From Ktedonobacter racemifer DSM 44963 (GTDB lineage Bacteria; Chloroflexota; Ktedonobacteria; Ktedonobacterales; Ktedonobacteraceae): 64,000 nt of DNA. Both the position numbers and the translations under genes were made by a program. The notes under the pieces were generated by a model that was not told the DNA's origin, did no database searches, and was given only the letters and a program-made list of their open reading frames with translations. Each line of letters begins with the position of its first letter. The first letter of the stretch is position 1. Shown here piece after piece: positions 55,320 to 64,000 of this stretch. Where the stretch lies: contig NZ_ADVG01000001.1 of NCBI RefSeq assembly GCF_000178855.1, positions 1,984,001 through 2,048,000 on the forward strand, read 5' to 3'.

Positions 55320-56156
55320 ATGGATCTCCCTATCCGTTTGTACAATACAAATAGCAGTCTGCGTTCTTCTATGGAAGAGGAACGCCGAGGCTCTCCTGGA
55401 GGATCCACATCAGCCAGTCAGGATGAGGTAGAGCAACAGGCCCTCGAAACACAAGAAGTTCGCCCACAGGCGCCAGAACCTGAACCTGCTGACGAAGAAC
55501 AGCAGCCACAGGTACAAACAAGCGAGCATGTGAGCGTAGAGGACTTCGAGGATATCTTTCAACGATATCAAGGGCCTATTACGAACTATATCTACCACCT
55601 CATTGGCAACCGGGAGCAAGCCTACGACCTGGCACAAGACGTTTTCGTCAAGGCATACAGGGCATTATTAGGAGGCACACAAGTACAGCCAGGGGCACTT
55701 TCTGCCTGGCTATACCGTATCGCGTCAAATACGACCACTGATACTCTGCGCAGGCGCCGCCTGATTTCCTGGCTTCCACTGTCGCTCTTTAATGAAGATC
55801 GCGGCATTGGCGCTGGCGTTGTCTCAGACAACGGGAACTCGGGTGGAGAGAGCTACGCGGGCGATGAGCAGGTACATGAGGCGCGGGCAACAGCGGTCAG
55901 TACCGCCTATGAGCGCAATGGCTACGATGGCGGGAAGTTCGAAAATCGCGTTGCTGATCGCGAGCTTGTGGAGCGTGTATTCAATCAACTGCCTCCTAAA
56001 TACTCTTCTTGCCTCTGGCTATACGAGAACGACGGCCTATCTTGTGCAGAGATTGCTGAAGTGCTCAATATCAGTGCATCTGCGGTTAAGATGCGCCTGA
56101 TGCGAGCACGGGAACGGTTTATCGCATTGTACAAAAAAGAGGTCGGTGAAGATTGA
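55320..56156 (+). CDS. ECF-type RNA polymerase sigma factor
   Basis: 278 residues (261 if ATG 55371 is used). An acidic, Glu/Pro-rich N-terminal extension of about 75 residues precedes sigma region 2 (FEDIFQRYQGPITNYIYHLI, DLAQDVFVKAYRALL, LYRIASNTTTDTLRRRR). Region 4 is LPPKYSSCLWLYENDGLSCA followed by EIAEVLNISASAVKMRLMRAR. The linker is long. The stop TGA overlaps the TTG start of the next gene, so the two are translationally coupled, the usual sigma/anti-sigma arrangement. Confidence 0.93.
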   Translation: MDLPIRLYNTNSSLRSSMEEERRGSPGGSTSASQDEVEQQALETQEVRPQAPEPEPADEEQQPQVQTSEHVSVEDFEDIFQRYQGPITNYIYHLIGNREQAYDLAQDVFVKAYRALLGGTQVQPGALSAWLYRIASNTTTDTLRRRRLISWLPLSLFNEDRGIGAGVVSDNGNSGGESYAGDEQVHEARATAVSTAYERNGYDGGKFENRVADRELVERVFNQLPPKYSSCLWLYENDGLSCAEIAEVLNISASAVKMRLMRARERFIALYKKEVGED

Positions 56157-58117
56157 ACTGCAATAGAGCGCGAGAACTCCTCGCTAATTATCGAGATATA
56201 CAAAAGGAGCGGGCGGCAATCCTCCCAGAGCTAGATGCTCACCTGGAGATTTGCTCTGCCTGTCGCCAGATTCAGCAACAGAGCGACTTTATCGGTGCAA
56301 GTGTTCGCTCTCTACCTACATTGTCCCCAGCGCCGGAGGCACATGCTAAACTCATGCGCGCGCTCGCTGCTGAGCATACGCGCTATATTCAGCGTGCAAC
56401 ATCTTCAGAACTCTCAACACCGACACCTGCTTTCCTCAAGCCCTATCTCAAAGATATCGTCGCCGAGGAAAAACACCTGGAGCCACTTACCACCTTTTCG
56501 TCAGCGGAAACCGGTCCCCTTCCTGTTATTGCTATTACACGCAAGCGTCCACGCCTAGCACGTATGGGACCAACCACGATCGTTGGTCTCGCCGCCGCTG
56601 TGCTGATGCTGATTATGGCGGGTGGTATTTCGTCCCTGGTGCTCATGGCACAAATGAATAATGGGAAACCTGGAGGGTCTCCTGGGGGGCCAGCCTATGT
56701 GACTGGAGGTACAAATATCTCCGTTGCCAGTGTTGCGGTACAGACGTCCTACCCGCATGTCGTCAGCGCGCTCGCGGACCGCAATACTATGTACTTCAGC
56801 GCCTATCAAGATGGTAGCGAGCCCGAATGGATGCTCGAACAGGTCCACCTCAACACAAACAACGACCCATCTATCACACCGGTACCGCTGCTGGACAAAC
56901 CGACAACGAGTAACATCTATCTGCTTGAGAACGTCCAGAACTGGCTCATCTGGTTACAACTGGATAAACCTAAAACCACCACGGGCAAGCCTCTAGATAC
57001 GCAGAATAGCTCGCTCACACGCACCTGGAGCCTCGACGCTCTCTACGTGGGTTCAGGAGATACTAAAACTGACAACAAGAGCCTCCCAGGTGAAAAGAAC
57101 GAGGCTAGCGCCAACCGGCCCATTACCCTCCTCAAGGGCCTGTATGACCAGAATACGGTTCCGGCATGGGTAAACTCGCCCCTCCAGGGAACCAGCACCT
57201 ATCAGAATGACCTGCTGGTCTCCTGGCTTGATAATCAGGGTACCTCCCATCTGACACGCTACCAACTCGATGCTCAGCAGGCGCCAACGTCCGAGGAGCT
57301 GGCCCATGTCAATGCGGGCCATGTTCTGACGTCTCCCACCGCAAGCAGCGATGGCAGAAGCATCTACTGGGGAGAAGAGTGGGCCACGAACGATAATGTC
57401 TTGCATGGCAATATCTGGCAGAGCCAGGAAGAGGAGGCCGCGCCAGAGCATGGCCGCTGGGCGCCGCATATCGAGACGGTACGTTCGCTGTTTAAAAACG
57501 ATGAAGCCTCCTTCCATCCACATGTAGTGGGCGACACGCTCTTTATGCTGAGCACGCTCCCCCTGGATGCCTCAAATCAAACAAACAAGCCGTCACCTAT
57601 TATTACGACAGACGCACAGACGCCAGTGGCCTCGCTTACGCCTTCCGCGGCGAAAAGCACCCCTGTGCTCACCCCTTCTGTGACCACAGGCCAGGACGAA
57701 ACACCTATCACGCAACCAACCCAGGCGCCCCTGATCGCAAAGAGCGATCCCAATGCCTATCCATTACAGGCCGATGCCATGGTCCAGGGAACACTCTTTG
57801 GCTATCAGCTCAGTGACACCACGCTGGCGCCCCAACAATTTGGCGATGAAGGCCAGTCCATGGCTCTCCAGGGTGGCAACCGCTTCTTACTCTGGCAGAA
57901 CAAGAACAAGAGCATTAATATGTTCGATGTTCTGACTAACACCCCCGTGGGAGTGGGAACCCAGATTCCAGCCAACACACTCTTCCTCTCCATCCATGGA
58001 GATACCACTGTGTGGCTGATTCCTCCCGACGCCAATGCGAACACGACTCAGCCAGCCAATACGGTCACCTTTAAGACCTTTAACTGGCCCACGAAGATCG
58101 TCTCCCCCAACAACTAG
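56153..58117 (+). CDS. anti-sigma factor-like membrane protein with zinc-finger motif
   Basis: 654 residues from TTG 56153 (GAGGT upstream), overlapping the sigma stop by four bases. The N-terminal 60 residues include the ZAS-like HLEICSACRQ (HxxxCxxC). One membrane segment (TIVGLAAAVLMLIMAGGISS) is near residue 140-165. The long external part (about 490 residues) looks like a beta-propeller-type sensor with repeated W-containing strands, and a Thr/Pro/Ser-rich linker near 500-545. It probably holds the sigma factor at the membrane until a signal arrives. Confidence 0.85.
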   Translation: MNCNRARELLANYRDIQKERAAILPELDAHLEICSACRQIQQQSDFIGASVRSLPTLSPAPEAHAKLMRALAAEHTRYIQRATSSELSTPTPAFLKPYLKDIVAEEKHLEPLTTFSSAETGPLPVIAITRKRPRLARMGPTTIVGLAAAVLMLIMAGGISSLVLMAQMNNGKPGGSPGGPAYVTGGTNISVASVAVQTSYPHVVSALADRNTMYFSAYQDGSEPEWMLEQVHLNTNNDPSITPVPLLDKPTTSNIYLLENVQNWLIWLQLDKPKTTTGKPLDTQNSSLTRTWSLDALYVGSGDTKTDNKSLPGEKNEASANRPITLLKGLYDQNTVPAWVNSPLQGTSTYQNDLLVSWLDNQGTSHLTRYQLDAQQAPTSEELAHVNAGHVLTSPTASSDGRSIYWGEEWATNDNVLHGNIWQSQEEEAAPEHGRWAPHIETVRSLFKNDEASFHPHVVGDTLFMLSTLPLDASNQTNKPSPIITTDAQTPVASLTPSAAKSTPVLTPSVTTGQDETPITQPTQAPLIAKSDPNAYPLQADAMVQGTLFGYQLSDTTLAPQQFGDEGQSMALQGGNRFLLWQNKNKSINMFDVLTNTPVGVGTQIPANTLFLSIHGDTTVWLIPPDANANTTQPANTVTFKTFNWPTKIVSPNN

Positions 58118-58132
58118 ACGGCTTAATGCACC

Positions 58133-58170
58133 AAGAAAGGCGAGAGGAAATTTCCTCTCGCCTTTCTTCT
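58133..58170 (+). terminator. bidirectional palindromic terminator
   Basis: Bases 58133-58150 are the reverse complement of 58151-58168 (AAGAAAGGCGAGAGGAAA). T-rich ends flank both sides. It serves the anti-sigma gene and perhaps the convergent DUF1003 gene. Confidence 0.85.
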
Positions 58171-58208
58171 TTACGTTCCTTACGCCCTCTTAACTTTTCG
58201 TTCCACCT

Positions 58209-58808
58209 TTATTTATCCGCGTCTGGCGTGATATTCTTCATGGCTTCCTGCGCCAGTTGAGGATCGATTTTGCTCAAGTAGCTCAACATTTGCTGATGCT
58301 GGGCCTCTAAACGCTTGTTCTGGTCCTGCAAGCTCTGCACAACCTGGAGAATTAAGCTGTCCTGGTGGTCCAGGTGCTCCATAATATTCCTGATCTCCTC
58401 CTCGCCTTTGCTATCAGTAATGTAGTCATTCTGGGCAGTAAGCCTATCCTTTTCAGCCTGCCGATTTTGTGAGATCATGATAAATGGCGCGGCGAACGCT
58501 GCTTGGAATGAGAGCGCCAGATTCAACAGAATGAATGGATAAGGGTCAAAGCGGCCGAAATATGCTTGCACACTATTAAAGAGAATCCAGACCAGAAGAA
58601 TAAGACTCTGAATAATAATAAAACGCCAGCTACCCATGTTGGCCGCAACAGTGTCAGCCACTTTTTGCCCAACAGTCAAATTTTGATCGGCTGCCTCATT
58701 CACATTGACAACAGGCCCGTGCTGCTTATGGTCGAAACGAGGAAACCTCAACTGTCCCAGGCTCTTGTGGTGAGCCTCTTTTTCATTCAAAGCGGGTGTG
58801 ATGCTCAT
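58209..58808 (-). CDS. DUF1003-family membrane protein
   Basis: 199 residues from ATG 58808 (GGAG eight bases upstream). Two adjacent membrane segments (FIIIQSLILLVWILFNSVQA and PFILLNLALSFQAAFAAPFI) and the family signature MISQNRQAEKDR are clear. A coiled C-terminal tail (ILQVVQSLQDQNKRLEAQHQ) follows. Its function is unknown in the family; a membrane role is inferred. Confidence 0.92.
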   Translation of the reverse strand: MSITPALNEKEAHHKSLGQLRFPRFDHKQHGPVVNVNEAADQNLTVGQKVADTVAANMGSWRFIIIQSLILLVWILFNSVQAYFGRFDPYPFILLNLALSFQAAFAAPFIMISQNRQAEKDRLTAQNDYITDSKGEEEIRNIMEHLDHQDSLILQVVQSLQDQNKRLEAQHQQMLSYLSKIDPQLAQEAMKNITPDADK

Positions 58809-58975
58809 CAAGAAACTCCTTTTTCGTTTTTTTGTCCACCCCTTCGCCCTCCCATTGCATACCCTACTTCATGAACTTTAAAGAGACATGAAATTGGGAC
58901 AGCAGGATGGCCTCCCCAGCAATTGCCGAGGAGGCCATCCTGCGTTTTCTCTTCCAGGTAGACAACGTTTCCCAA

Positions 58976-60127
58976 CTAGCAGCCAAGCTCCTTGGCGATC
59001 AGCATACGCTGCACCTCGCTTGTGCCCTCGCCAATCTCGTTGATCTTGACGCTGCGCCAGTAGCGAGACACAGGATATTCATCCATAAAGCCATAGCCGC
59101 CATGGATCTGTACCGCCTGGTCTGCCGCGCGCTTGGCCGTCTCGGACGCAAAGAGCTTGGCCATTGAGGCCTCGCGCCGATAGGGCTTCCCTTGCATATG
59201 CAGCCACGCGGCTTTATAGTACATCAGGCGTGCCAGTTCAATCTCCATATCCATGTCGGCAAGCTTAAACTGAATGGCCTGGTATGTACTAATCGACTTG
59301 CCAAACTGCTTGCGCTCTCTGGCGTAACTCAACGCCTCATCCAGGCAGGCCTGGGCCAGGCCAACGGAGAGGGCCGCAATCGCGACGCGCCCCGCATCCA
59401 GGATTTGCATAAATTGTTTGAAGCCATCACCACGCTTCCCCAGAATATTCTCTTCGGGAACCATACACTCCTCAAAAGAAAGCGGGCGGGTATCCGAGGC
59501 CTTCCATCCCATCTTCTTATATGGATTCCCGATGACATAGCCAGGCGTACCCTTTGGTACAATCAAGTTGGTGATTTCTTTGCGCCCATCTGGACGTTGA
59601 CCCGTCACTGCCGTAATCGTCACGCCGCCCGTTATATTGGTTCCGGCATTGGTAATAAAGACTTTGGAGCCATTGATATGCCACTGGCCATCCTCCTTGA
59701 GCACAGCACGCGTGCGCGTCCCGCCCGAGTCAGAGCCAGCCTCTGCTTCCGTGAGGCCAAAGGCCCAGAGCCGTTCACCAGTAGCGAGAGGGAGCAGATA
59801 GCGCTGCTTCTGTTCCTCACTGCCAAAGAGATAAAACGGGGTCGCCCCTAGAGAGGTGTGCGCCTCCATGGTAATGCCCACCGAGACATCACCACGCGAG
59901 ATCTCTTCTATAGCTAGACAGTACGAGAGAAAATCCGCGCCCGCGCCACCATACTCCTCAGGAAATGGCAGTCCCAGCAGGCCCAATTGCCCCATCTTGC
60001 CAACCAGGTCATAAGGGAACTGGCCAGTGGCATCCATCTCCTCCGCGCGCGGCTTAATCTCCTGCTCTGCGAATTCGCGACAAGTATCACGTATGGCTAT
60101 CTGCTCGTCGTTGAGTGTAAAGTCCAT
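58976..60127 (-). CDS. acyl-CoA dehydrogenase
   Basis: 383 residues from ATG 60127 (AAAGGAAAAA upstream). Family marks are LGLLGLPFPEEYGGAGADFL, WAFGLTEAEAGSDSGGTRT, MGWKASDTRPLSFEECMVPE, LAQACLDEALSYARERKQFG and QIHGGYGFMDEYPVSRYWRS with the flavin-site residues. The catalytic base position (GGYG-E) is in the usual place (DEYPVSRYWR). It oxidises acyl-CoA in beta-oxidation or branched-chain amino acid breakdown; short/branched-chain type is likely. Single gene. Confidence 0.95.
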   Translation of the reverse strand: MDFTLNDEQIAIRDTCREFAEQEIKPRAEEMDATGQFPYDLVGKMGQLGLLGLPFPEEYGGAGADFLSYCLAIEEISRGDVSVGITMEAHTSLGATPFYLFGSEEQKQRYLLPLATGERLWAFGLTEAEAGSDSGGTRTRAVLKEDGQWHINGSKVFITNAGTNITGGVTITAVTGQRPDGRKEITNLIVPKGTPGYVIGNPYKKMGWKASDTRPLSFEECMVPEENILGKRGDGFKQFMQILDAGRVAIAALSVGLAQACLDEALSYARERKQFGKSISTYQAIQFKLADMDMEIELARLMYYKAAWLHMQGKPYRREASMAKLFASETAKRAADQAVQIHGGYGFMDEYPVSRYWRSVKINEIGEGTSEVQRMLIAKELGC

Positions 60128-60259
60128 ACCGTTTTTCCTTTCTTGCAACAAGTTGCCTTTAGGTAAAGCGTAACAATCTCTACCAAGAACATATTATATC
60201 CGATTTCAGCAAAGCGTTGTTGCTTTCACCCCATCTACTTCGCGCCTGCGGCGCTCGGA

Positions 60260-60321
60260 GGTAGGGGATAGTGGCCTGGTGGGTGGGCATACGCCCACCC
60301 ACCAGGCCACTATCCCCTACC
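60260..60321. repeat. perfect 29-bp inverted repeat hairpin
   Basis: Arms 60260-60288 and 60293-60321 around ATAC. TCGCGCCTGCGGCGCTC at 60240-60256 just before it also precedes the hairpin at 28884. It lies between divergent-side flanks of acyl-CoA dehydrogenase and the metK terminator. Confidence 0.7.
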
Positions 60322-60328
60322 AAAAAAG

Positions 60329-60389
60329 AAGAGAAGGCAAGAATGCGTGCGGGATCATCATCCCGCACGCATTCTTGCCTTCTCTTTTT
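60329..60389 (-). terminator. terminator after metK
   Basis: A perfect 27-bp stem (60329-60355 and 60360-60386) with loop CATC, T-rich on the minus-strand 3' side (TTCTTTTTTGG). It lies 15 bases after the metK stop. Confidence 0.85.
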
Positions 60390-60403
60390 AGATACCAGGT
60401 AGC

Positions 60404-61660
60404 TTATGAGAAGGCTTTGTCGCTCTCGATGTTGGCGCCCACGCCCTTGCGCAGCATGGGAACTTTGTTCAGCTCTTCCCAGGGCGCATCGATGTCGGTT
60501 CGCCCAAAGTGACCAAAGGCCGCGGTAGGCTGATAGATGGGCCGGCGCAGGCGTAGGTCCTGGATGATGCCCGCCGGGCGCAGGTCGAAGTGCTCATTGA
60601 TCAGGCGAATGATCTCTTCGTCCGATACCTTGCCAGTACCAAAGGTCTCGACAAAGAGGGAGAGCGGACGCGCGACGCCGATGGCGTACGAGACCTGGAG
60701 TTCGAGGCGATCAGCCAGGCCAGCGGCCACAATATTCTTCGCGATGTGGCGCGTGGCATAGGCTGCCGAACGGTCGACCTTCGTGGGATCTTTGCCACTG
60801 AAGGCACCGCCACCATGACGCGCCATGCCGCCATAGGTGTCCACGATAATCTTACGCCCCGTCAGGCCAGCGTCGCCCATCGGTCCACCCAGCACAAAAC
60901 GCCCCGTGGGGTTCACAAAGATCTTGGTCCTTGAGTCAAGCAGGTGCTCAGGAATCACCGGCTTGATAATATGATCGGTTACATCCTGCTGGATCTGTTC
61001 GCGATCCACATACTCGGCGTGCTGCGTTGAAACGACGATGGTATCTACACGCACAGGCTTGCCATGCTCATACTGGATGGTGACCTGTGCCTTGCCGTCC
61101 GGGCGCAAATAGGTCATCGGGCCATTGCCGCCCCAGGACTTGCGACGGACCTGCGAGAGCTGGCGCGTCAACTTATGCGCCAAGCTGATTGGCATAGGCA
61201 TATACTCAGGCGTCTCGTTACAGGCGAAACCAATCATCATGCCCTGGTCGCCTGCGCCAACGCGCTCCAGTTCATCATCGCTGAGATGCAACTGGACATC
61301 GCGCGCCTCTAGCGACGCGCTCACGCCCATATCAATGTCGGGAGACTGCTTGCCAATTGATGTTACGACGCCACAGGTGCGATAATCGAAACCATAGTCT
61401 GCATTAATGTAGCCAATTTGCTCGATTGTTTTCCTTACAAGTGCGGGCATATCCACCCAGGCAGAGGTCGAAATCTCACCTGCCACCAACACCAGGCCAG
61501 TCGTCGTTGCCGTCTCACACGCTACGCGTGCTAGGGGATCCTGCGCGATAATCGCATCCAGGATGGCATCAGAAATCTGGTCACACAATTTATCTGGGTG
61601 CCCCTCTGTGACCGACTCACTGGTAAAAAACGACTTTGGGCTCTCCATAAAATTACTCAA
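60404..61660 (-). CDS. metK: S-adenosylmethionine synthetase
   Basis: 418 residues. TTG 61660 has GAGGAAGG nine bases upstream, better placed than for the ATG at 61648. Motifs are [52 protein letters not shown] and [20 protein letters not shown]. It makes SAM from methionine and ATP. A SAM riboswitch upstream controls it. With ahcY and the kinase further upstream it forms the methyl cycle. Confidence 0.97.
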   Translation of the reverse strand: MSNFMESPKSFFTSESVTEGHPDKLCDQISDAILDAIIAQDPLARVACETATTTGLVLVAGEISTSAWVDMPALVRKTIEQIGYINADYGFDYRTCGVVTSIGKQSPDIDMGVSASLEARDVQLHLSDDELERVGAGDQGMMIGFACNETPEYMPMPISLAHKLTRQLSQVRRKSWGGNGPMTYLRPDGKAQVTIQYEHGKPVRVDTIVVSTQHAEYVDREQIQQDVTDHIIKPVIPEHLLDSRTKIFVNPTGRFVLGGPMGDAGLTGRKIIVDTYGGMARHGGGAFSGKDPTKVDRSAAYATRHIAKNIVAAGLADRLELQVSYAIGVARPLSLFVETFGTGKVSDEEIIRLINEHFDLRPAGIIQDLRLRRPIYQPTAAFGHFGRTDIDAPWEELNKVPMLRKGVGANIESDKAFS

Positions 61661-61791
61661 AGGTTGGCACCTTCCTCTCTTACAACAAGGTTCATCTACA
61701 TGAACGTACGCCAGAAACAGGTGGAATGGAATGCAACCAGGGTCACGCCTGTGGGCGCGAGGAGCGACGCGGGATATTTTCTCTTGCCTTA

Positions 61792-61858
61792 CTTCTTCTC
61801 CGAAAACCCTGAGCGTGAAGCGCTAGCCACGCGAGTGGCATTGGGGTTCGGAATAAGA
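61792..61858. repeat. REP-like imperfect hairpin repeat, copy 3
   Basis: CTTCTTCTCCGAAAACCCTG ... CATTGGGGTTCGGAATAAG. It lies between the SAM riboswitch terminator and metK, so it is in the metK 5' leader. Related copies are at 26575 and 41641. Confidence 0.65.
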
Positions 61859-61879
61859 TCTTAGCGAATTGTAGGCATA

Positions 61880-62070
61880 AAAAAAACCCTTGCTTAGCAG
61901 GGGTATGGCATTTATGCTCATTCCCCTCATCTTGCGGCTATAAAAAGTCCGCCGGAATTGGCACCCTTCTCCCTCGTCTTGCCTCATTACTCATGAATAC
62001 AAAACAAGTTAAGCGGGTTGCCGGGCTTCGTCGGGCCGTGTCCCTCCACCTCTCTTGATGAGAGCGATCT
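61880..62070 (-). promoter_or_regulatory. SAM-I (S-box) riboswitch upstream of metK
   Basis: On the minus strand the aptamer core reads CTCTCATCAAGAGAGGTGGA, then GGGAC, GGCCCGACGAAGCCCGGCAA and later GGTGCCAATTCCGGCGG, which match the S-box consensus. The intrinsic terminator CCCCTGCTTAGCAAGGG-type hairpin plus eight Ts lies at about 61881-61905. High SAM should stop transcription before metK. A possible promoter is at 62144-62174 (TTGACA/TAGAAT, spacing 19), and a hairpin AGCGCT...AGCGCT precedes the aptamer. Confidence 0.92.
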
Positions 62071-62230
62071 CATGCGTATTTTGTTTCATTTTCGAAGTAC
62101 AGCGCTTCAGCAGAATGCTGCCTGAGCGCTTTTTATTGGTTTTATTCTACGTCAAAGATTCATCCATTGTCAACTACACAAGAGATAGCAAAGGGCTCTC
62201 CAGTTCTTGCCTCGGCTCGCAAGCTCGCCC

Positions 62231-62291
62231 TGGGGTAAGGGGGGGTGGGAAATGGGGCCGCAGGCCCCATTTCCCACCCCCCCTTACCCCA
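62231..62291. repeat. perfect 29-bp inverted repeat hairpin
   Basis: Arms 62231-62259 and 62263-62291 around GCA, very G-rich. It lies between ahcY and the metK leader, 105 bases after the ahcY stop, and probably ends ahcY transcription. Confidence 0.7.
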
Positions 62292-62395
62292 AGCACTACA
62301 GGCGCGGCTAAGAGAGAGTAGAGGATGGGCGTGTGGTGCGAGCAGATTGCCCGCGCCACACGCCCATCCAATGTATTCTTAAGAACCTGTAGAGA

Positions 62396-63664
62396 TTAGG
62401 TGCCTGACTCCCAGGAGTTGAGATACTTCTCTTGCTCAGAGGTCAGCGTGTCGATGCGAATCCCCATCGACTGGAGCTTCAACCGGGCGATCTCTTTATC
62501 GATATCAGCCGGGATGGTGTAGACGCGAGGCTCAAGGTCCTTGGCCAGCTTGAGCATATACTCGGCACCAAGGGCCTGGTTGGCAAAGCTCATATCCATC
62601 ACGCTCGCAGGATGACCCTCGGCGGCGGAGAGGTTGACGAGGCGACCCTCAGCCAATAGATAAACGCGGCGGCCATCGCTGTAAGTGTACTCATCAACGA
62701 AGTCACGTACGCGGCGCTTGTTGGTCGCCAGCTTCTCTAGCGCGGGGATGTTAATCTCATCATTGAAGTGGCCGGAGTTTGCAATCAACACGCCGTTCTT
62801 CATATGCTCCAGGTGATCCTGGTCGATCACGTTGATGTCGCCGGTGACCGTCACGAGGATGTCACCGATCGCGGCAGCCTCGACCCCAGGCATGACGCGG
62901 TAGCCATCCATAACAGCCTCAAGCGCGCGTGTAGGATCGACTTCGCAGACGACCACGTTCGCGCCCAGGCCATGACCACGCGACGCGACACCGCGACCAC
63001 ACCAGCCATAACCAAAGACGACCAGGGTACGACCCGCGAGCAGCCTATTGGTCGAGCGAATAATGGCATCTAGTGTGCTCTGGCCCGTACCATAGCGGTT
63101 GTCGAACATATGCTTGGTATCAGAGTCATTGACGGCCAGCACGGGGAAGCGTAGCACCTCTGCCTTTTCCATGCTCTTCAGGCGAATGACACCCGTAGTT
63201 GTCTCTTCCAGGCCCGCGACCACATTTTCTACCAGCTCGCTACGCGAGGTGTGCAGGATCGAGACCAGGTCACAACCATCATCCATGGTCATGTTCGGCT
63301 TGTGATCAAGCGCCGCATTGATATGACGATAGTAGGTCTCATCATCCTCGCCCTTGATAGCATAAGTGGGAATACCGTACTCGCTTACCAGGGCGGCTGC
63401 GACATCATCCTGCGTCGAAAGCGGGTTGGAGGCGCACAGTACCAGGTCGGCACCACCAGCCTTGAGCGTAATCGCCAGGTTCGCGGTCTCAGTTGTGATA
63501 TGCAAGCAGCCAGACATGCGCACGCCTTTCAGCGGCTGATCTTTGATAAAGCGCTCGCGGATCAGGCGCAGTACCGGCATATCTTCCGCGGCCCACTCGA
63601 TGCGGTCCTTACCGCGAGCAGACAGCGAGAGATCCTTTACATCACCACGCGTTGAAATAGCCAT
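62396..63664 (-). CDS. ahcY: adenosylhomocysteinase
   Basis: 422 residues. [20 protein letters not shown], catalytic Lys/Asp region [40 protein letters not shown] (NAD-binding), and SGHFNDEI are family marks. It splits S-adenosylhomocysteine into homocysteine and adenosine, removing the product inhibitor of methyltransferases. Upstream on the same strand is a PfkB kinase that may use the adenosine. ATG 63664 has AAGGGAAC upstream. Confidence 0.97.
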   Translation of the reverse strand: MAISTRGDVKDLSLSARGKDRIEWAAEDMPVLRLIRERFIKDQPLKGVRMSGCLHITTETANLAITLKAGGADLVLCASNPLSTQDDVAAALVSEYGIPTYAIKGEDDETYYRHINAALDHKPNMTMDDGCDLVSILHTSRSELVENVVAGLEETTTGVIRLKSMEKAEVLRFPVLAVNDSDTKHMFDNRYGTGQSTLDAIIRSTNRLLAGRTLVVFGYGWCGRGVASRGHGLGANVVVCEVDPTRALEAVMDGYRVMPGVEAAAIGDILVTVTGDINVIDQDHLEHMKNGVLIANSGHFNDEINIPALEKLATNKRRVRDFVDEYTYSDGRRVYLLAEGRLVNLSAAEGHPASVMDMSFANQALGAEYMLKLAKDLEPRVYTIPADIDKEIARLKLQSMGIRIDTLTSEQEKYLNSWESGT

Positions 63665-63754
63665 TCTATAAATGTTCCCTTCTTAAACAACAGCAAAACT
63701 GAATAGTATTGTACAACAAATCGCTTCGATTGGCAGAGAGCCAGGTACAGGTTC

Positions 63755-64000
63755 TTAGCGCACGTTCCAGTGTGGATCAAAATGCGAGTAGGTCACAAGC
63801 TCGTTATAACGCTGCTTGATATCCGCTATCGACAATTCGCGCAGACCATTGATACTAAAGTCACTGCACGCAAAGGAGCCAATAATGTTGCCATGGACCA
63901 CTGCACGCTTCATATCTTCCGCGCTATAGGCACCATTGGAACCAGGCTCGACCGTAGAGAGATAGCCAAGAAGGCCACCCGCAAAGGCATCGCCTGCTCC
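63755..64000 (-). CDS. PfkB-family carbohydrate or adenosine kinase, partial (C-terminus)
   Basis: 82 codons reach the window edge; the N-terminal part lies beyond 64000. The first visible residues GAGDAFAGGLLGYLS are the PfkB signature with the catalytic Asp and anion hole. Ribokinase-type proteins and adenosine kinases share it; location before ahcY favours adenosine as substrate, but this is inference. It ends DPHWNVR. The gap to ahcY is 90 bases. Confidence 0.88.
   Translation of the reverse strand, partial: GAGDAFAGGLLGYLSTVEPGSNGAYSAEDMKRAVVHGNIIGSFACSDFSINGLRELSIADIKQRYNELVTYSHFDPHWNVR

Noticed and set aside
1..64000. CRISPR arrays and tRNA genes
   Set aside because: No evenly spaced direct repeats of 20-40 bases and no tRNA-like cloverleaf with GGTTCGAATCC-type T-loop were seen by eye; short or unusual tRNAs could have been missed.

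Overview
The window looks like a chromosomal segment of a large-genome, Gram-positive-style Chloroflexota bacterium, most likely Ktedonobacterales. This is inferred from protein style and context, not from a marker gene. Supporting features are a kinase-PP2C fusion, T-box and SAM riboswitch control, several tnpB-type elements, group II introns, and long perfect hairpins between genes. No rRNA, tRNA or CRISPR array was found.

Layout. 1-7.7 kb: the end of a Ser/Thr kinase-phosphatase fusion, a decayed tnpB element whose end forms the last codons of a histidine kinase, its response regulator, and a glycogen debranching enzyme. 7.9-14.3 kb: a stack of mobile DNA with two adjacent tnpB genes, each split by a group II intron. 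One intron (7988-10406) encodes a reverse transcriptase. The other (11981-13292) has no ORF and sits inside an IS607 element. 14.5-30.9 kb: housekeeping genes (aminotransferase, polA, epimerase, threonine aldolase, YbaK, a nucleotidyltransferase fused to a phosphomannomutase-like domain, birA, greA, lysS) and an unassigned small-RNA candidate. 31.1-37.3 kb: comF cut in two by a tnpB element that itself carries a Tn5-like IS4-family element, followed by a second IS607 element.

37.6-43.5 kb: ftsH, then argJ behind a T-box leader, argD and a DCC-family thiol protein. 43.6-51.4 kb: a DMT exporter, a DDE transposase, a catalytic-core-only alanyl-tRNA synthetase behind its own T-box, a methyltransferase and a third IS607 element with a frameshifted tnpB. 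51.6-64 kb: an SDR protein, enoyl-CoA hydratase, holB, an ECF sigma factor translationally coupled to an anti-sigma-like membrane protein, a DUF1003 protein, acyl-CoA dehydrogenase, then metK (SAM riboswitch), ahcY and a PfkB-type sugar or adenosine kinase. The last three form a methyl-cycle group.

The strongest unusual signal is the 7.9-14.3 kb stack. Joining the predicted intron ends restores a 387-residue TnpB with its catalytic acids and zinc ribbon. Expression of that RNA-guided nuclease should therefore depend on group II splicing, a group II counterpart of the known group I IStrons. The tnpB elements in the window share a short motif at the 3' end of the predicted guide RNA (consensus GAAACAGGAAC).
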